From Oscillospiraceae bacterium (GTDB lineage: Bacteria > Bacillota > Clostridia > Oscillospirales > CAG-382), in the NCBI GenBank assembly GCA_015063785.1, contig SVTM01000018.1:1-53537 (forward strand): 53,537 bases of DNA, in the 5' to 3' direction. The position numbers were made by a program, and so were the translations under genes. The notes under the pieces were generated by a model. It did no database searches. It was not told where the DNA came from and worked only from the letters and a program-made list of their open reading frames with translations. This document shows positions 44,164-53,314 of this stretch, in pieces. Position 1 is the stretch's first letter; every line of letters starts with the position of its first letter.

Positions 44164-44640
44164 TCAGAGGGTTTCGTCGATGTCGGCAACGGCTGCTTCT
44201 GCACCATCTTCGCCGTCGCTTACTCTTACGTTGTTGGGAGTTACGACGTAGGTGTTGTTGGCAATTCTGCGAAGGTCGCCGCGGATGGCATATGCAACGC
44301 CTGTCATGAAGTCGATGATTCTTCTTGTGGCTTCCTTGTTGGTATCCTCAAGGTTGAGAAGAACTGTATTGCCGGAAAGAAGAAGATCTGCGATGTCTGC
44401 AACTGCTTCGTATCTGTCGGGTTTTACGACTTTCATTTCGATTGCAGAGCCCATGATGTTTGTGTTTGACTGAGGCTTTGCTGTTGCAGCGGAAGTGATG
44501 GGAGCAGGAGAAACCTGCTGTTCCTGTGTTCTGGGGTCTCTGGGAATATACGCCGCCTGATCCGGAACATAATCCTGTTCGTCGTATTCGTTCTCGTCTT
44601 CGGGTGCGAGAGTTTTGATGATCTTGTCAAAAAGTCCCAT
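44164..44640 (-). CDS. sepF: Cell division protein SepF
   Basis: The 158-residue protein has the SepF membrane-binding N-terminal helix (MGLFDKIIKTLAPED), an acidic Pro/Gln-rich linker and the globular domain (VVKPDRYEAVADIADLLLSG, NTVLLNLEDTNKEATRRIID). SepF ties FtsZ to the membrane at the septum. The ATG at 44640 follows GGAGG at a spacing of 8; an in-frame start 15 bases upstream is not needed. Position between the PLP protein and ylmH gene is conserved in Firmicutes. Confidence 0.96.
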   Translation of the reverse strand: MGLFDKIIKTLAPEDENEYDEQDYVPDQAAYIPRDPRTQEQQVSPAPITSAATAKPQSNTNIMGSAIEMKVVKPDRYEAVADIADLLLSGNTVLLNLEDTNKEATRRIIDFMTGVAYAIRGDLRRIANNTYVVTPNNVRVSDGEDGAEAAVADIDETL

Positions 44641-44673
44641 GTTATAATCCTCCAATATGTAATTTATTTATTT

Positions 44674-45465
44674 TTAAAGGTTTTCTTTCGGAATGTTCTT
44701 CTGTCGCTCGCCAAAAACCGCCCTGCCGGGTCGGATAAGGTTTGAGCCTTCCTCGATCGCTACCGAATAATCAGCCGACATTCCGAGAGATAAAATATCC
44801 ATACTGATATTATCCATTTTTTTTGCCGATATGTCAAGGAATATTTGTCGGATTTTTTTGAAATAATGCCTTGAATTGTCATTTATTTGCAATTTGTTTA
44901 CATTTGATGCCTCTTCTGGCACACCATTTTGCAAAATTTGGGTGTTTTGAGGAGCCGGAGGAATCGCCATAAGCCCCCTCACCTTTATGTTTTCGAGCGA
45001 AGAAATGTACGAAAGCAGAGAATAAAGTCCGTCAAGGGCGATTCCTGTTTTGGAATTTTCCTCAACCGCATTCACTTCAACAAGAACTTCTGCACATATT
45101 CCGTGTTTTTTTGCCTGCTTTGAAATCTCAAGGGCAAGCTTTTCGCTGTTGACCGAATGTATCAGGCACACTTTGTCGATGATATACTTCACCTTGTTCG
45201 ACTGGAGAGTGCCGATAAAATGGATTTTCAATTTGTCACGGTCGATGGCATCGTATTTTTCAAGAAGCTCCTGAACTCGGTTTTCGCCGATTTCGGTTAT
45301 GCCGCATTGTGCTGCATAATTGATCTTTTCGGCGGGCTGGGTCTTTGTGGCAAGTACTATGCGGATATCCTGCAAATCCCTGCCCGAAGCACCCGCCGAA
45401 AGAGCCGCTCTTTCTTTTATTTCTTCAATATTTTCGCGTATTGTTATTTTTTCCTGTTCTGTCAT
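44674..45465 (-). CDS. PLP homeostasis protein (YggS/YlmE family)
   Basis: The 263-residue fold-type III PLP-binding barrel has the lysine in VLATKTQPAEK, the segments GENRVQELLEKYDAI and HFIGTLQSNKVKYII, and the SLGMSADYSVAIEEGS motif. Members control free PLP and amino-acid balance. The ATG at 45465 has AAGGTGA upstream; a start 24 bases further up would overlap the preceding stop region. Just upstream of sepF, as in Bacillus. Confidence 0.94.
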   Translation of the reverse strand: MTEQEKITIRENIEEIKERAALSAGASGRDLQDIRIVLATKTQPAEKINYAAQCGITEIGENRVQELLEKYDAIDRDKLKIHFIGTLQSNKVKYIIDKVCLIHSVNSEKLALEISKQAKKHGICAEVLVEVNAVEENSKTGIALDGLYSLLSYISSLENIKVRGLMAIPPAPQNTQILQNGVPEEASNVNKLQINDNSRHYFKKIRQIFLDISAKKMDNISMDILSLGMSADYSVAIEEGSNLIRPGRAVFGERQKNIPKENL

Positions 45466-45485
45466 CAGATCACCTTCCAAAAGGA

Positions 45486-46838
45486 TCATTTCACACGCTT
45501 GCCGTCAAAGAGCTCCTTGCCCTCGACTATAACGCTGTCGTACAACGACAGGTACTTATAATCTGTTTCATCGGTTTTCAATTTTTGTTCGGTATCATTG
45601 AGAGTGTCCTCGGTTATTTCTTCGCTGTTTTCAGTTGCTGCTTTTTCGAGCTCTTCGTCTGTGCTCGCGCGCACAATATACCAATCCTCAGCTTCATAAA
45701 TTGGTTCTGCGCGGCGGAAAGAAACTGTTTCACCCACAAGAACGTAAACACCGTTTATCTTGTTGTCGAGCTTTCGCATGGACTGTTTGGGAACGCGAAG
45801 TCCGGTGTAGCTTTCGCTGACAATCTCTATTTTTTGCGACCTTGTGAATGAGAAAGAATCGGGCATTTCATCTGTGGAAAACACGAGAACTGTTGACGCC
45901 TTATCTGTCTCGCTTATGACCCTTTCGACTCTCATTTCAAGACGCACGTTCCCGTCAAACGGAAAAACGACGTCACATGAGGTAACGGCAGGTCTTTGCG
46001 TCTTTTCATCGATCTTTTTGAACACCGCAGCATCCTCGTTTGGCACTTCGCAAAGAACGTACCATCGGCTGTCTGTGATAAGCTTACCGGCATTTGATGC
46101 AAGCACTGCATCCTGCGGCTGTCTTGCAGTTATCTCGCGGAAACCGTCAACAGTCATATATTCTATTGATGACGGGACAAAAATATTTTCATATCCGTCG
46201 ACTATTCCTGTGTAATACCCTGATGTGGGAGCATATATTTTTCCGTATGATTCACCCTGTCCTGAGGACAAACGGTCTTTTTCTGATTCAAGCATTTTTA
46301 TCTGTTCGGAAAAATCGGTGCCGAGAGTTACATTTTCGAGCTTGTTCATGCTGATAAGGAGCTCGTTTTTCTTCATGACACAATCGAGAAAATCGTTGTC
46401 AGCCTTGCTTCTGACCACAGTATCAAGGGCTTCGTTGCAATCTTTTCGCATTTTTTCAACGTCAGCAGAGAAAAATTCCTGATCAACAGTGCTTGCTCCG
46501 AGAATGAAAAGTTCGTTTTCAATCTCGTCAAGACGAGATTTGTTTCCGGCATCTGCCTGACTGGAGTAAATTGTAGCAATCTCGCGATTGGCACCCACTC
46601 TCTCGCCGTCGGACACCGAAGGGAAAACTGTTCCCGACGGCACACCGTCAAGAACTTTTTCGGTGCGAAAAATAAACCCGGTAGAATCTATGGTTTTTTC
46701 AACAGTGATGCTCACAGCGTTTTCGGTCAGAAGTCTGTCGCGGCTGACACCTATGACCTGACGGTAAACGTAATATATCACAAAAACACTTGCCAGCACT
46801 GCAAGAAGAACGCCGGTGATTCTTTTTGGACTAAGCAT
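45486..46838 (-). CDS. HlyD/YknX-like membrane fusion protein
   Basis: The 450-residue protein has an N-terminal membrane anchor (about 8-25, ITGVLLAVLASVFVIYYV), a beta-barrel/lipoyl-like part (TVFPSVSDGERVGANREIA), a coiled coil (about 100-185), then APTSGYYTGIVDGYENI and a C-terminal beta domain. This resembles periplasmic adaptor proteins but no transporter gene is adjacent. In Clostridia such a gene is often found next to the sepF cluster, so an envelope or division role is possible. The gaps to miaA and the PLP gene are short. Confidence 0.8.
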   Translation of the reverse strand: MLSPKRITGVLLAVLASVFVIYYVYRQVIGVSRDRLLTENAVSITVEKTIDSTGFIFRTEKVLDGVPSGTVFPSVSDGERVGANREIATIYSSQADAGNKSRLDEIENELFILGASTVDQEFFSADVEKMRKDCNEALDTVVRSKADNDFLDCVMKKNELLISMNKLENVTLGTDFSEQIKMLESEKDRLSSGQGESYGKIYAPTSGYYTGIVDGYENIFVPSSIEYMTVDGFREITARQPQDAVLASNAGKLITDSRWYVLCEVPNEDAAVFKKIDEKTQRPAVTSCDVVFPFDGNVRLEMRVERVISETDKASTVLVFSTDEMPDSFSFTRSQKIEIVSESYTGLRVPKQSMRKLDNKINGVYVLVGETVSFRRAEPIYEAEDWYIVRASTDEELEKAATENSEEITEDTLNDTEQKLKTDETDYKYLSLYDSVIVEGKELFDGKRVK

Positions 46839-46852
46839 CTACTGTCTCCCTT

Positions 46853-47821
46853 CTAGTATTTTACGCTCCAGATAAGTTCGGGTTTAAAAAAATCATCGCA
46901 AAGAGCCTTTGCCTCCTCGAAAATGTCGTCCTCGGTCTTGCCGTCGGCAATAATACGGTGAATCTTGTCGTTGCGCCTGAACCACGTCATCTGCCTTTTT
47001 GCATAGTGTCTTGACTCAGCCTTCAGACGTTCCACACATTCATCAAGAGATGCAGCACCCTCGAGATAGGGTAAAAACTCTTTGTAGCCTATCGCCTGCC
47101 CTGCTGTTTGTGTATTGAAAAGACCTTTTTCATAAAGAGTTTTTACTTCGTCAAGAAGTCCCATTTCGAGCATCTTGTCGACTCTTCGGTTGATGCGGTT
47201 GTAAAGAACCTCGCGGTCCTCATATTCGATAGTCATGCAGAGCGAATCGAACTTTGGCGGAAGAAGCTTTGATCTTCTCTGCCATTCGGTTATGGTCATG
47301 CCGGTGGCCTTATATACTTCAAGCGCGCGGATAACTCTTTTTACGTTTCGCGCATCGATCTTTTCGGCAGCTTCAGGGTCAACTTTTTCGAGCATTTCAT
47401 GCAGGAATTCGCCACCTTTTTCGGCGGCGACCGATTTAAGTTCTTCGCGGTAATCAGGAAGGTTTTCCATATCGCCGAACTCTGTGGAATTCATGATAGA
47501 ATCGACATATAGTCCCGTGCCGCCGCAAAAAAACGGAAGCTTTCCGCGGGAGTAGATGTTTGAAATGCAAAGCTCGGCGGCTTTGACATAGTCAACAACC
47601 GAAAAAGAATCGTTGATGCCAAGCACATCGATCATGTGGTGTTTGACGCGTCCCAGCTCGAAAGCATCGGGTTTTGCTGTCCCGATATCCATGCCACGAT
47701 AAAGTTGCATAGAATCGCACGATATTATCTCGCCCGAAAAATATTCGGCAAGACGAAGCGCAAGGGCAGATTTTCCCGACGCCGTAGGTCCTGTAACGAG
47801 GGCAATTTTGGTATATGTCAT
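46853..47821 (-). CDS. miaA: tRNA dimethylallyltransferase
   Basis: The 322-residue enzyme adds a dimethylallyl group to A37 of tRNAs reading UNN codons. Motifs: P-loop TGPTASGKSALALRLA (11-19), SCDSMQLYRGMDIGTAKP, HHMIDVLG, GTGLYVDS and QAIGYKEFLPYL. Only the ATG at 47821 fits; its ribosome site (AAGGA) is about 16 bases upstream, longer than usual. It heads the minus-strand block, with a promoter at 47867-47895. Confidence 0.96.
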   Translation of the reverse strand: MTYTKIALVTGPTASGKSALALRLAEYFSGEIISCDSMQLYRGMDIGTAKPDAFELGRVKHHMIDVLGINDSFSVVDYVKAAELCISNIYSRGKLPFFCGGTGLYVDSIMNSTEFGDMENLPDYREELKSVAAEKGGEFLHEMLEKVDPEAAEKIDARNVKRVIRALEVYKATGMTITEWQRRSKLLPPKFDSLCMTIEYEDREVLYNRINRRVDKMLEMGLLDEVKTLYEKGLFNTQTAGQAIGYKEFLPYLEGAASLDECVERLKAESRHYAKRQMTWFRRNDKIHRIIADGKTEDDIFEEAKALCDDFFKPELIWSVKY

Positions 47822-47866
47822 AAATTAAGAAAAAGCATCCTTGAGTTATAGTTTTGTATAAGTTAT

Positions 47867-47895
47867 ATTGTAACACAAATTGCCGCGAAATGCAA
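47867..47895 (-). promoter_or_regulatory. SigA-type promoter of miaA and the downstream division genes
   Basis: Minus strand TTGCAT, 17-base spacer, TACAAT, 45 bases before the miaA start codon. Confidence 0.7.
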
Positions 47896-47968
47896 TAGCA
47901 TATGCGAAGCTATTTGCATTTTATACAAAAAATATTGGTGAATAATTTTTGAAAAAGCAGGATCTGTG

Positions 47969-47997
47969 TTGACATTTTTTGAAAATAAAGGTATAAT
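47969..47997 (+). promoter_or_regulatory. Perfect-consensus SigA promoter of the ThuA-like gene
   Basis: TTGACA, 17-base spacer, TATAAT, 36 bases before the ATG at 48034. This is an exact consensus match. Confidence 0.92.
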
Positions 47998-48033
47998 TGT
48001 GTCAACATCAATATATTGAGAAAGGTGTTTGTT

Positions 48034-48759
48034 ATGAACAAGCTCAGAGTTACGATTTTTAACGAAAATCATCATGACAGATTTAACGAAAAAGCAAAGG
48101 CTACATATCCCAACGGTATGCACAGTGCAATCAAAGAGGCACTTGACGCCGACGGCAGATTTGAAACAACCGTCGCTCTTCAGGACATGCCTTCTCACGG
48201 TCTTACCGACGAAGTTCTTGAAAACACAGACGTTCTTTTCTGGTGGGGACATGTTCTCCACGGCGAAGTTGACGACGCCATCGTTGCAAAAGTGTGTGAC
48301 AGAGTATTGCAGGGCATGGGTCTTGTTGTGCTCCATTCCGGACATTTTTCGAAGGTGTTCAAGAAGCTTATGGGTACAACCTGTAACCTCAAGTGGCGCG
48401 AATCTGGAGATCTCGAACGCATCTGGACAGTAAAGCCCTCGCATCCCATCGCGGCAGGACTTCCCGAATATTTCGAGCTTCCCCACGAAGAAACATATGG
48501 CGAACATTTTGATATTCCCGATCCCGACGAGGTTGTTTTTGCCAGCTGGTTCTCGGGTGGCGAGCTTTTCCGCAGCGGATGTTGCTTTGAACGCGGCAAC
48601 GGAAAGATATTCTATTTCCGTCCAGGTCACGAGACCTTCCCCACCTTCTATGACGAAAACGTCAGAAAGGTGCTTGTAAACGCCGCAATTTGGGCAGGCG
48701 CACAGGGCGGAGTACGCCAGTTCTACGGCCATTGGCTTTCGGACAACTACAACAAGTGA
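48034..48759 (+). CDS. ThuA-like domain protein
   Basis: The 241-residue protein has the class-I-amidotransferase-like ThuA fold (LRVTIFNENHHDRF start, TDVLFWWGHVLHGEV, VVLHSGHFSKVFKKL, HPIAAGLPEYFEL and FYFRPGHETFPTFYD end). The family is named after trehalose utilisation proteins and is linked to sugar catabolism, without an assigned reaction. ATG after AAAGGTG. It forms its own unit with a perfect consensus promoter and a terminator, so it should be well expressed. Substrate unknown. Confidence 0.9.
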   Translation: MNKLRVTIFNENHHDRFNEKAKATYPNGMHSAIKEALDADGRFETTVALQDMPSHGLTDEVLENTDVLFWWGHVLHGEVDDAIVAKVCDRVLQGMGLVVLHSGHFSKVFKKLMGTTCNLKWRESGDLERIWTVKPSHPIAAGLPEYFELPHEETYGEHFDIPDPDEVVFASWFSGGELFRSGCCFERGNGKIFYFRPGHETFPTFYDENVRKVLVNAAIWAGAQGGVRQFYGHWLSDNYNK

Positions 48760-48767
48760 CAAAAACC

Positions 48768-48803
48768 AAGTCAAGACCGCAAAAAGCGGCCTTGACTTTT
48801 GTT
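48768..48803 (+). terminator. Intrinsic terminator after the ThuA-like gene
   Basis: AAGTCAAGACCGC and GCGGCCTTGACTT pair with one mismatch around AAAAA, followed by TTTGTTTCTT. It ends 13 bases before the MATE start codon. Confidence 0.8.
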
Positions 48804-48816
48804 TCTTAATGTAAAA

Positions 48817-50157
48817 ATGGACAGTTTAAAAAACAGATTTTCCAACAAATACCTGACAAAACTCATAGCTCCGCTCGTTGTCAGCATGCTTTTGTCAAGC
48901 TCGGTCGGCATAATTGACACCCTTATGATCTCGTCGCTCAGCGAATCGTGTATATCGGGAGTTTCGCTGGTCGATCAGATCAACGTGCTTATTCTTAACG
49001 TCTTTGCGGCCCTTGCCACGGGGGGTGCCGTTGTTACCTCTCAGCTGATAGGCGCAAAAGATGAAAAGAACGCCTCGAAAAGCGCGCAGATGCTCATTTT
49101 CTCAGCTCTTGCGATCTCACTTTTCATTGCAGCAATTGGTATAGTTTTCTGCAAAGGTATAATTAACCTATGCTTTTCAAAACTTGACAAAGCAACCCAC
49201 GATGCCGCAGTTACATATTTTCTCGTCACAGCGTTTTCATATCCGATCATCGCCGTAGACAGTTGTTGCGGAGCGCTTTTCAGATCTTTCGGCAAATCAA
49301 ACTACTGCATGTATTCCGCGCTGTTGTGCAACCTTGTAAACATTGCGGGCAACGCGCTTACCATCTACGTTCTGGAATGGGGAGTTTTCGGAGCGGCCCT
49401 TTCCACCCTTATCGGACGATTTGTGGGGATGTTGCTTACCATCTTTTGGATCTCCGGAAAAAACAGCCCTATTAGAATAAACCTATTTTCGCGATTTACC
49501 CCGGATTTCAAAATGATAGGCAGAATACTTCGTATCGGCATACCATCAGGACTTGAGAATAGCTTTTTCCAGCTTGGACGTCTTCTAGTCGTAAGCCTTA
49601 TTGCGGAATATGGACTTGTACACACCACGGCAAATGCAATGGCAAATCATCTGGACACTTTCGGATGCATTTTCGGCTCTGCCATGAACCTTGCCGTCAT
49701 AACCGTTATCGGTCAATGTGTGGGAGCACGCGATTTTGACGGCGTTAAGTATTATGCAAAAAAGCTTTTGCTTATACAATACGCAATAGGATCGCTGTTT
49801 TATCTTTCCACCATCGTGTTTATCACCCCCATACTGTCGTGGTTCAACCTTGACAGTGCAACAACAGAGCTCACACGCACACTTGTGCTTATTCATAACG
49901 GCGTGGGAATGTTCCTATGGCCTTTGGCATTTACTTTGCCGGACTGTTTGCGCGCGGCAAACGACGTCAGATTCACCATGATTGTAGCCATCTGCTCAAT
50001 GGTTATATGCAGACTCGGGCTTTCATACTTTTTGCATTTTACGTACCATATGGGCGCGCTGGGAGTGTGGATTGCCATGGTGGCAGACTGGATATGCAGG
50101 CTGACTTTCTTTGTCATCCGCTTTGCAAGCGCAGGCTGGAAAAAACATTGCAATTGA
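48817..50157 (+). CDS. MATE family efflux transporter
   Basis: A 446-residue membrane protein with twelve predicted helices, the MATE/NorM layout; visible are LIAPLVVSMLLSSSVGIIDT (helix 1) and GSAMNLAVITVIGQCVGARD (start of the second half). Members export cationic drugs or metabolites with Na+ or H+. The ATG at 48817 lacks a ribosome site, and a terminator lies directly upstream, so how it is expressed is unclear; a TTG at 48799 inside the terminator tail is less likely. The next gene starts 34 bases downstream. Confidence 0.92.
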   Translation: MDSLKNRFSNKYLTKLIAPLVVSMLLSSSVGIIDTLMISSLSESCISGVSLVDQINVLILNVFAALATGGAVVTSQLIGAKDEKNASKSAQMLIFSALAISLFIAAIGIVFCKGIINLCFSKLDKATHDAAVTYFLVTAFSYPIIAVDSCCGALFRSFGKSNYCMYSALLCNLVNIAGNALTIYVLEWGVFGAALSTLIGRFVGMLLTIFWISGKNSPIRINLFSRFTPDFKMIGRILRIGIPSGLENSFFQLGRLLVVSLIAEYGLVHTTANAMANHLDTFGCIFGSAMNLAVITVIGQCVGARDFDGVKYYAKKLLLIQYAIGSLFYLSTIVFITPILSWFNLDSATTELTRTLVLIHNGVGMFLWPLAFTLPDCLRAANDVRFTMIVAICSMVICRLGLSYFLHFTYHMGALGVWIAMVADWICRLTFFVIRFASAGWKKHCN

Positions 50158-50191
50158 AAAACTATAAATGATTACAACAGGAGAAAAAACA

Positions 50192-51058
50192 ATGTCACAC
50201 ACACATGTTTTAACAAACGGTATCATCACCGCAACTTTTTGCACTAAAGGTGCAGAACTGATCAGTCTTAAAAACGCCGAAGGCAAAGAATTTATGTTCA
50301 GAGACCCTGCGATCTGGGGATATACTGCCCCTGTACTATTCCCTATCTGCGGCGGTCTCAGAGACGACAAGTTTATACTTAACGGCAAGGAATACTCCCT
50401 ACCGAAGCACGGATTTTGTCGCGATGCGGAATTTGCGGTTGAAACAATCGACGACAGTAGCATAGCTTTCATTATTACCGACACACCCGAGACTTTGGCG
50501 CAATATCCCTTCTCGTTCGAATTCAGAATAATCTACACCCTCGACAAAGACTCGATCTGTGTTGAATACAAGACCACAAACAAGAATGATACCGATATGT
50601 ACTATTCGGTGGGATGCCACGAAGCATATCTTTGTCCCGAGGGAATCGAGAATTATTCGATCCTTTTCGACGAAAAAGAAACACTCGACTCACACATCGT
50701 AAACGGCAACCTTCTGGATTACAAAACCGTAAGAATTCTCGAAAATTCAGACGTTCTCGAACTTAAATACGACTACTTTGCAGTCGATGCCTTGGTATTT
50801 TCGAAATTCAAATCTTCGTGCGTAACACTGTGTTCAAAGGATGGAGGACGGATGATAAAAGTCGATTTCCCCGGATTTACACATCTTCTTTTCTGGACAA
50901 AAAACAGTGGAAACGCTCCCTATATATGCATAGAGCCGTGGTGTGGTTTCCCGGATATGATAGATTCGGAATACGATATTACAAAACGCCCGGGCATTAT
51001 CAAAGTGACCCCTCGTGGTACACACAGTGTCACACACACAATAACATTTATAAGATAA
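50192..51058 (+). CDS. Aldose 1-epimerase family protein (LacX-like)
   Basis: The 288-residue protein has a galactose mutarotase beta-sandwich. Likely active-site residues are His in LPKHGFCRD, His in SVGCHEAYL and Glu in ICIEPWCGF. It would interconvert alpha and beta sugar anomers, possibly phosphorylated ones. The ATG at 50192 has AGGAGA upstream, so the in-frame ATG 24 bases earlier is not used. It lies 12 bases before topB. Fits with the beta-galactosidase and other sugar enzymes in the window, though it is not adjacent to them. Confidence 0.88.
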   Translation: MSHTHVLTNGIITATFCTKGAELISLKNAEGKEFMFRDPAIWGYTAPVLFPICGGLRDDKFILNGKEYSLPKHGFCRDAEFAVETIDDSSIAFIITDTPETLAQYPFSFEFRIIYTLDKDSICVEYKTTNKNDTDMYYSVGCHEAYLCPEGIENYSILFDEKETLDSHIVNGNLLDYKTVRILENSDVLELKYDYFAVDALVFSKFKSSCVTLCSKDGGRMIKVDFPGFTHLLFWTKNSGNAPYICIEPWCGFPDMIDSEYDITKRPGIIKVTPRGTHSVTHTITFIR

Positions 51059-51070
51059 AGGAGTATTACG

Positions 51071-53254
51071 TTGGCAAAAACTTTAGTACTTGCAGAAAAG
51101 CCCTCTGTTGCGCGCGAGATTGCCCGTGTTATGGGGGCGCACAGGAAAGGCAACGGATGCCTTGAGGGCGAAAAATACATTGTTACTTGGGCTCTCGGTC
51201 ATCTCGTCACTCTCGCTGATCCCGAAAAATACGGCGATGAATACAAGAAATGGTCGTTTGAAACTCTGCCCATGCTTCCCGACAAGATGAAGCTTGTTAT
51301 CATCAAAGAAACGGCAAAGCAATTCACAGCCGTAAAGCAACTGCTTCTCTCGCCTTCGGTTTCGGATGTCATCATAGCCACCGACGCAGGCCGTGAGGGA
51401 GAGCTAGTGGCAAGATGGATTATCGAAAAAGCGGCGTGCAAAAAGCCGATAAAGCGCCTGTGGATCTCGTCCCAGACCGACAAAGCAATTAAAGAAGGAT
51501 TTTCCAAGCTCCGTAACGGAGATGACTATCTTCCCTTGTGCAACGCAGCAAAGGCTCGTGCAGAGGCAGACTGGCTGGTAGGGCTTAACGTTACACGCGC
51601 CCTCACCTGCCGCCACAACGCTCAGCTTTCCGCCGGACGTGTTCAAACACCAACCCTTGCGCTTATCGTCGAGCGCGAAAACGAGATCAAGAACTTTAAG
51701 GCAAAGGATTATTTCAATCTCCACGCAAACTTTTCTTCGTTCAGAGCGATATATCGCAACTCTGACGGAGTTTCGGCTATAAATGACAGAACCGATGCCG
51801 AGAGAATTGCTCGAAAGGTTGACGGAAAAGAATTTGTCGTAAAAGACGTAAAATTCACAGAGAAGCGAGTTCCTGCACCCATGCTTTACGATCTGACCGA
51901 GCTTCAGAGGGACGCAAACAAACTTTTCAAGATGTCTCCAAAAGAAACGCTTTCCGTGATGCAGAGACTTTACGAAAATCACAAAGCTCTAACCTATCCG
52001 AGAACCGATTCGAGATACATCACCGAAGACATCGTTCCCACCCTCTACGACCGCGTGAGAGCCGCATCAATCGGTTCGCTTGCAGACACTGCAAAGGACA
52101 TAATGCGCAACCGCAGAAGTATAAACAAGCTGTGTGTAAACGCCGCAAAGGTTTCCGATCACCACGCCATCATCCCCACCGAGGAAATGCCCAACATTTA
52201 CGCTTTTTCCAACGAAGAGAAAAAGATTTATGTTCTTGTAGTCTCCAGGTTTTTCTCGTGCTTCTATCCGGATTTTGTTTACAAGCAGGTAAAAGCCGAG
52301 CTTGAATGCGGAGGCGAAAGCTTTTTTGTAACCGGAAAAGAAGTAATAGATTACGGCTGGAAAAAGCTTGGCATCACCGACAGTGACGAGGAAGAAGAAA
52401 AGGATGATTCCGAAAGCGAGAGCTCGCTTCCTCCCCTTGTTAAAGGCGGAAAGATCAGATGCACAGGCACCGATGTAAAAGGGTTGAAAACCACACCGCC
52501 ATCAAGATACACAGAAGCTTCTCTTCTTTCGGCAATGGAAAATCCATCGAAATTCATAAAAGACCGTAAGATGAAGGAATTTATCGGCGCAGGGCTTGGA
52601 ACGCCTGCAACCCGTGCCGATATTATTGAAAAGCTTTATTCCACCTTCTATATCGAAAAGAAAGATAACGTACTTTATCCCACATCAAAGGGGATTCAGC
52701 TGATCGACATCGTGCCCAAAGAACTGAAAGAGCCTCTGCTCACAGCTCAATGGGAAATGCGTCTTGAAAGAATAGCCAAGGGCGAAGAAAAGAAAGACGG
52801 ATTTGTGTCTGAAATTCGCAGTTATGCATCCGAGCTTGTGAAGACAGTGAAAAACAGCCAATCAACATACAAGCACGACAATATGACAAGAACTCCATGT
52901 CCGTTATGCGGAAAAATGCTTCTTAAAGTAAACGGAAAGCGCGGTGAAATGCTTGTTTGTCAGGACAGAGAATGCTCTTACCATGAAAACCTTTCGATAA
53001 AAACGGGTGCCCGTTGCCCCAACTGCCATAAAGCTCTTGAAATTCGCGGCCAGGGCGACGGAAAGATAGTTGTCTGTAAATGCGGCTTTAAGCAAAAGGC
53101 AGACGGATTCTTTAAAGCCAAGGAAGACGGCGGAAAGAGTGTGTCAAAACAATTTGTAAAAAACTTTATGCAACAACAGCAAAAAAACGAACCCAAAACC
53201 GAAAGCCCACTTGCTCTTGCTATGAAAAAAGCCATGGAACAAAACAAAAAATAA
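51071..53254 (+). CDS. topB: DNA topoisomerase III
   Basis: The 727-residue type IA topoisomerase relaxes and decatenates DNA through a single-strand break. The toprim domain has VLAEKPSVAREIARVMG and ATDAGREGELVARWI; the catalytic Tyr is in LTYPRTDSRYI near residue 313. The C terminus has Cys motifs (CPLCGKML, CQDRECSYH; CPNCHKALE, CKCGFKQKA). TTG start with AAAGGAG seven bases upstream. A Asp/Glu/Ser-rich insert (DSDEEEEKDDSESESS) lies near residue 440. Single genes of this type occur in chromosomes and in conjugative elements; no other element gene is nearby. Confidence 0.96.
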   Translation: MAKTLVLAEKPSVAREIARVMGAHRKGNGCLEGEKYIVTWALGHLVTLADPEKYGDEYKKWSFETLPMLPDKMKLVIIKETAKQFTAVKQLLLSPSVSDVIIATDAGREGELVARWIIEKAACKKPIKRLWISSQTDKAIKEGFSKLRNGDDYLPLCNAAKARAEADWLVGLNVTRALTCRHNAQLSAGRVQTPTLALIVERENEIKNFKAKDYFNLHANFSSFRAIYRNSDGVSAINDRTDAERIARKVDGKEFVVKDVKFTEKRVPAPMLYDLTELQRDANKLFKMSPKETLSVMQRLYENHKALTYPRTDSRYITEDIVPTLYDRVRAASIGSLADTAKDIMRNRRSINKLCVNAAKVSDHHAIIPTEEMPNIYAFSNEEKKIYVLVVSRFFSCFYPDFVYKQVKAELECGGESFFVTGKEVIDYGWKKLGITDSDEEEEKDDSESESSLPPLVKGGKIRCTGTDVKGLKTTPPSRYTEASLLSAMENPSKFIKDRKMKEFIGAGLGTPATRADIIEKLYSTFYIEKKDNVLYPTSKGIQLIDIVPKELKEPLLTAQWEMRLERIAKGEEKKDGFVSEIRSYASELVKTVKNSQSTYKHDNMTRTPCPLCGKMLLKVNGKRGEMLVCQDRECSYHENLSIKTGARCPNCHKALEIRGQGDGKIVVCKCGFKQKADGFFKAKEDGGKSVSKQFVKNFMQQQQKNEPKTESPLALAMKKAMEQNKK

Positions 53255-53260
53255 GTATAA

Positions 53261-53298
53261 AATATCCCCTCACATGCCGAGGCATGTGGGGGGATATT
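53261..53298. terminator. Bidirectional terminator between topB and the stalk-domain gene
   Basis: AATATCCCCTCACATGCC and GGCATGTGGGGGGATATT pair over 18 bases with one wobble. T-rich stretches lie on both sides, so it can stop both converging transcripts. Confidence 0.88.
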
Positions 53299-53314
53299 AT
53301 ACTTTATGGAGACA

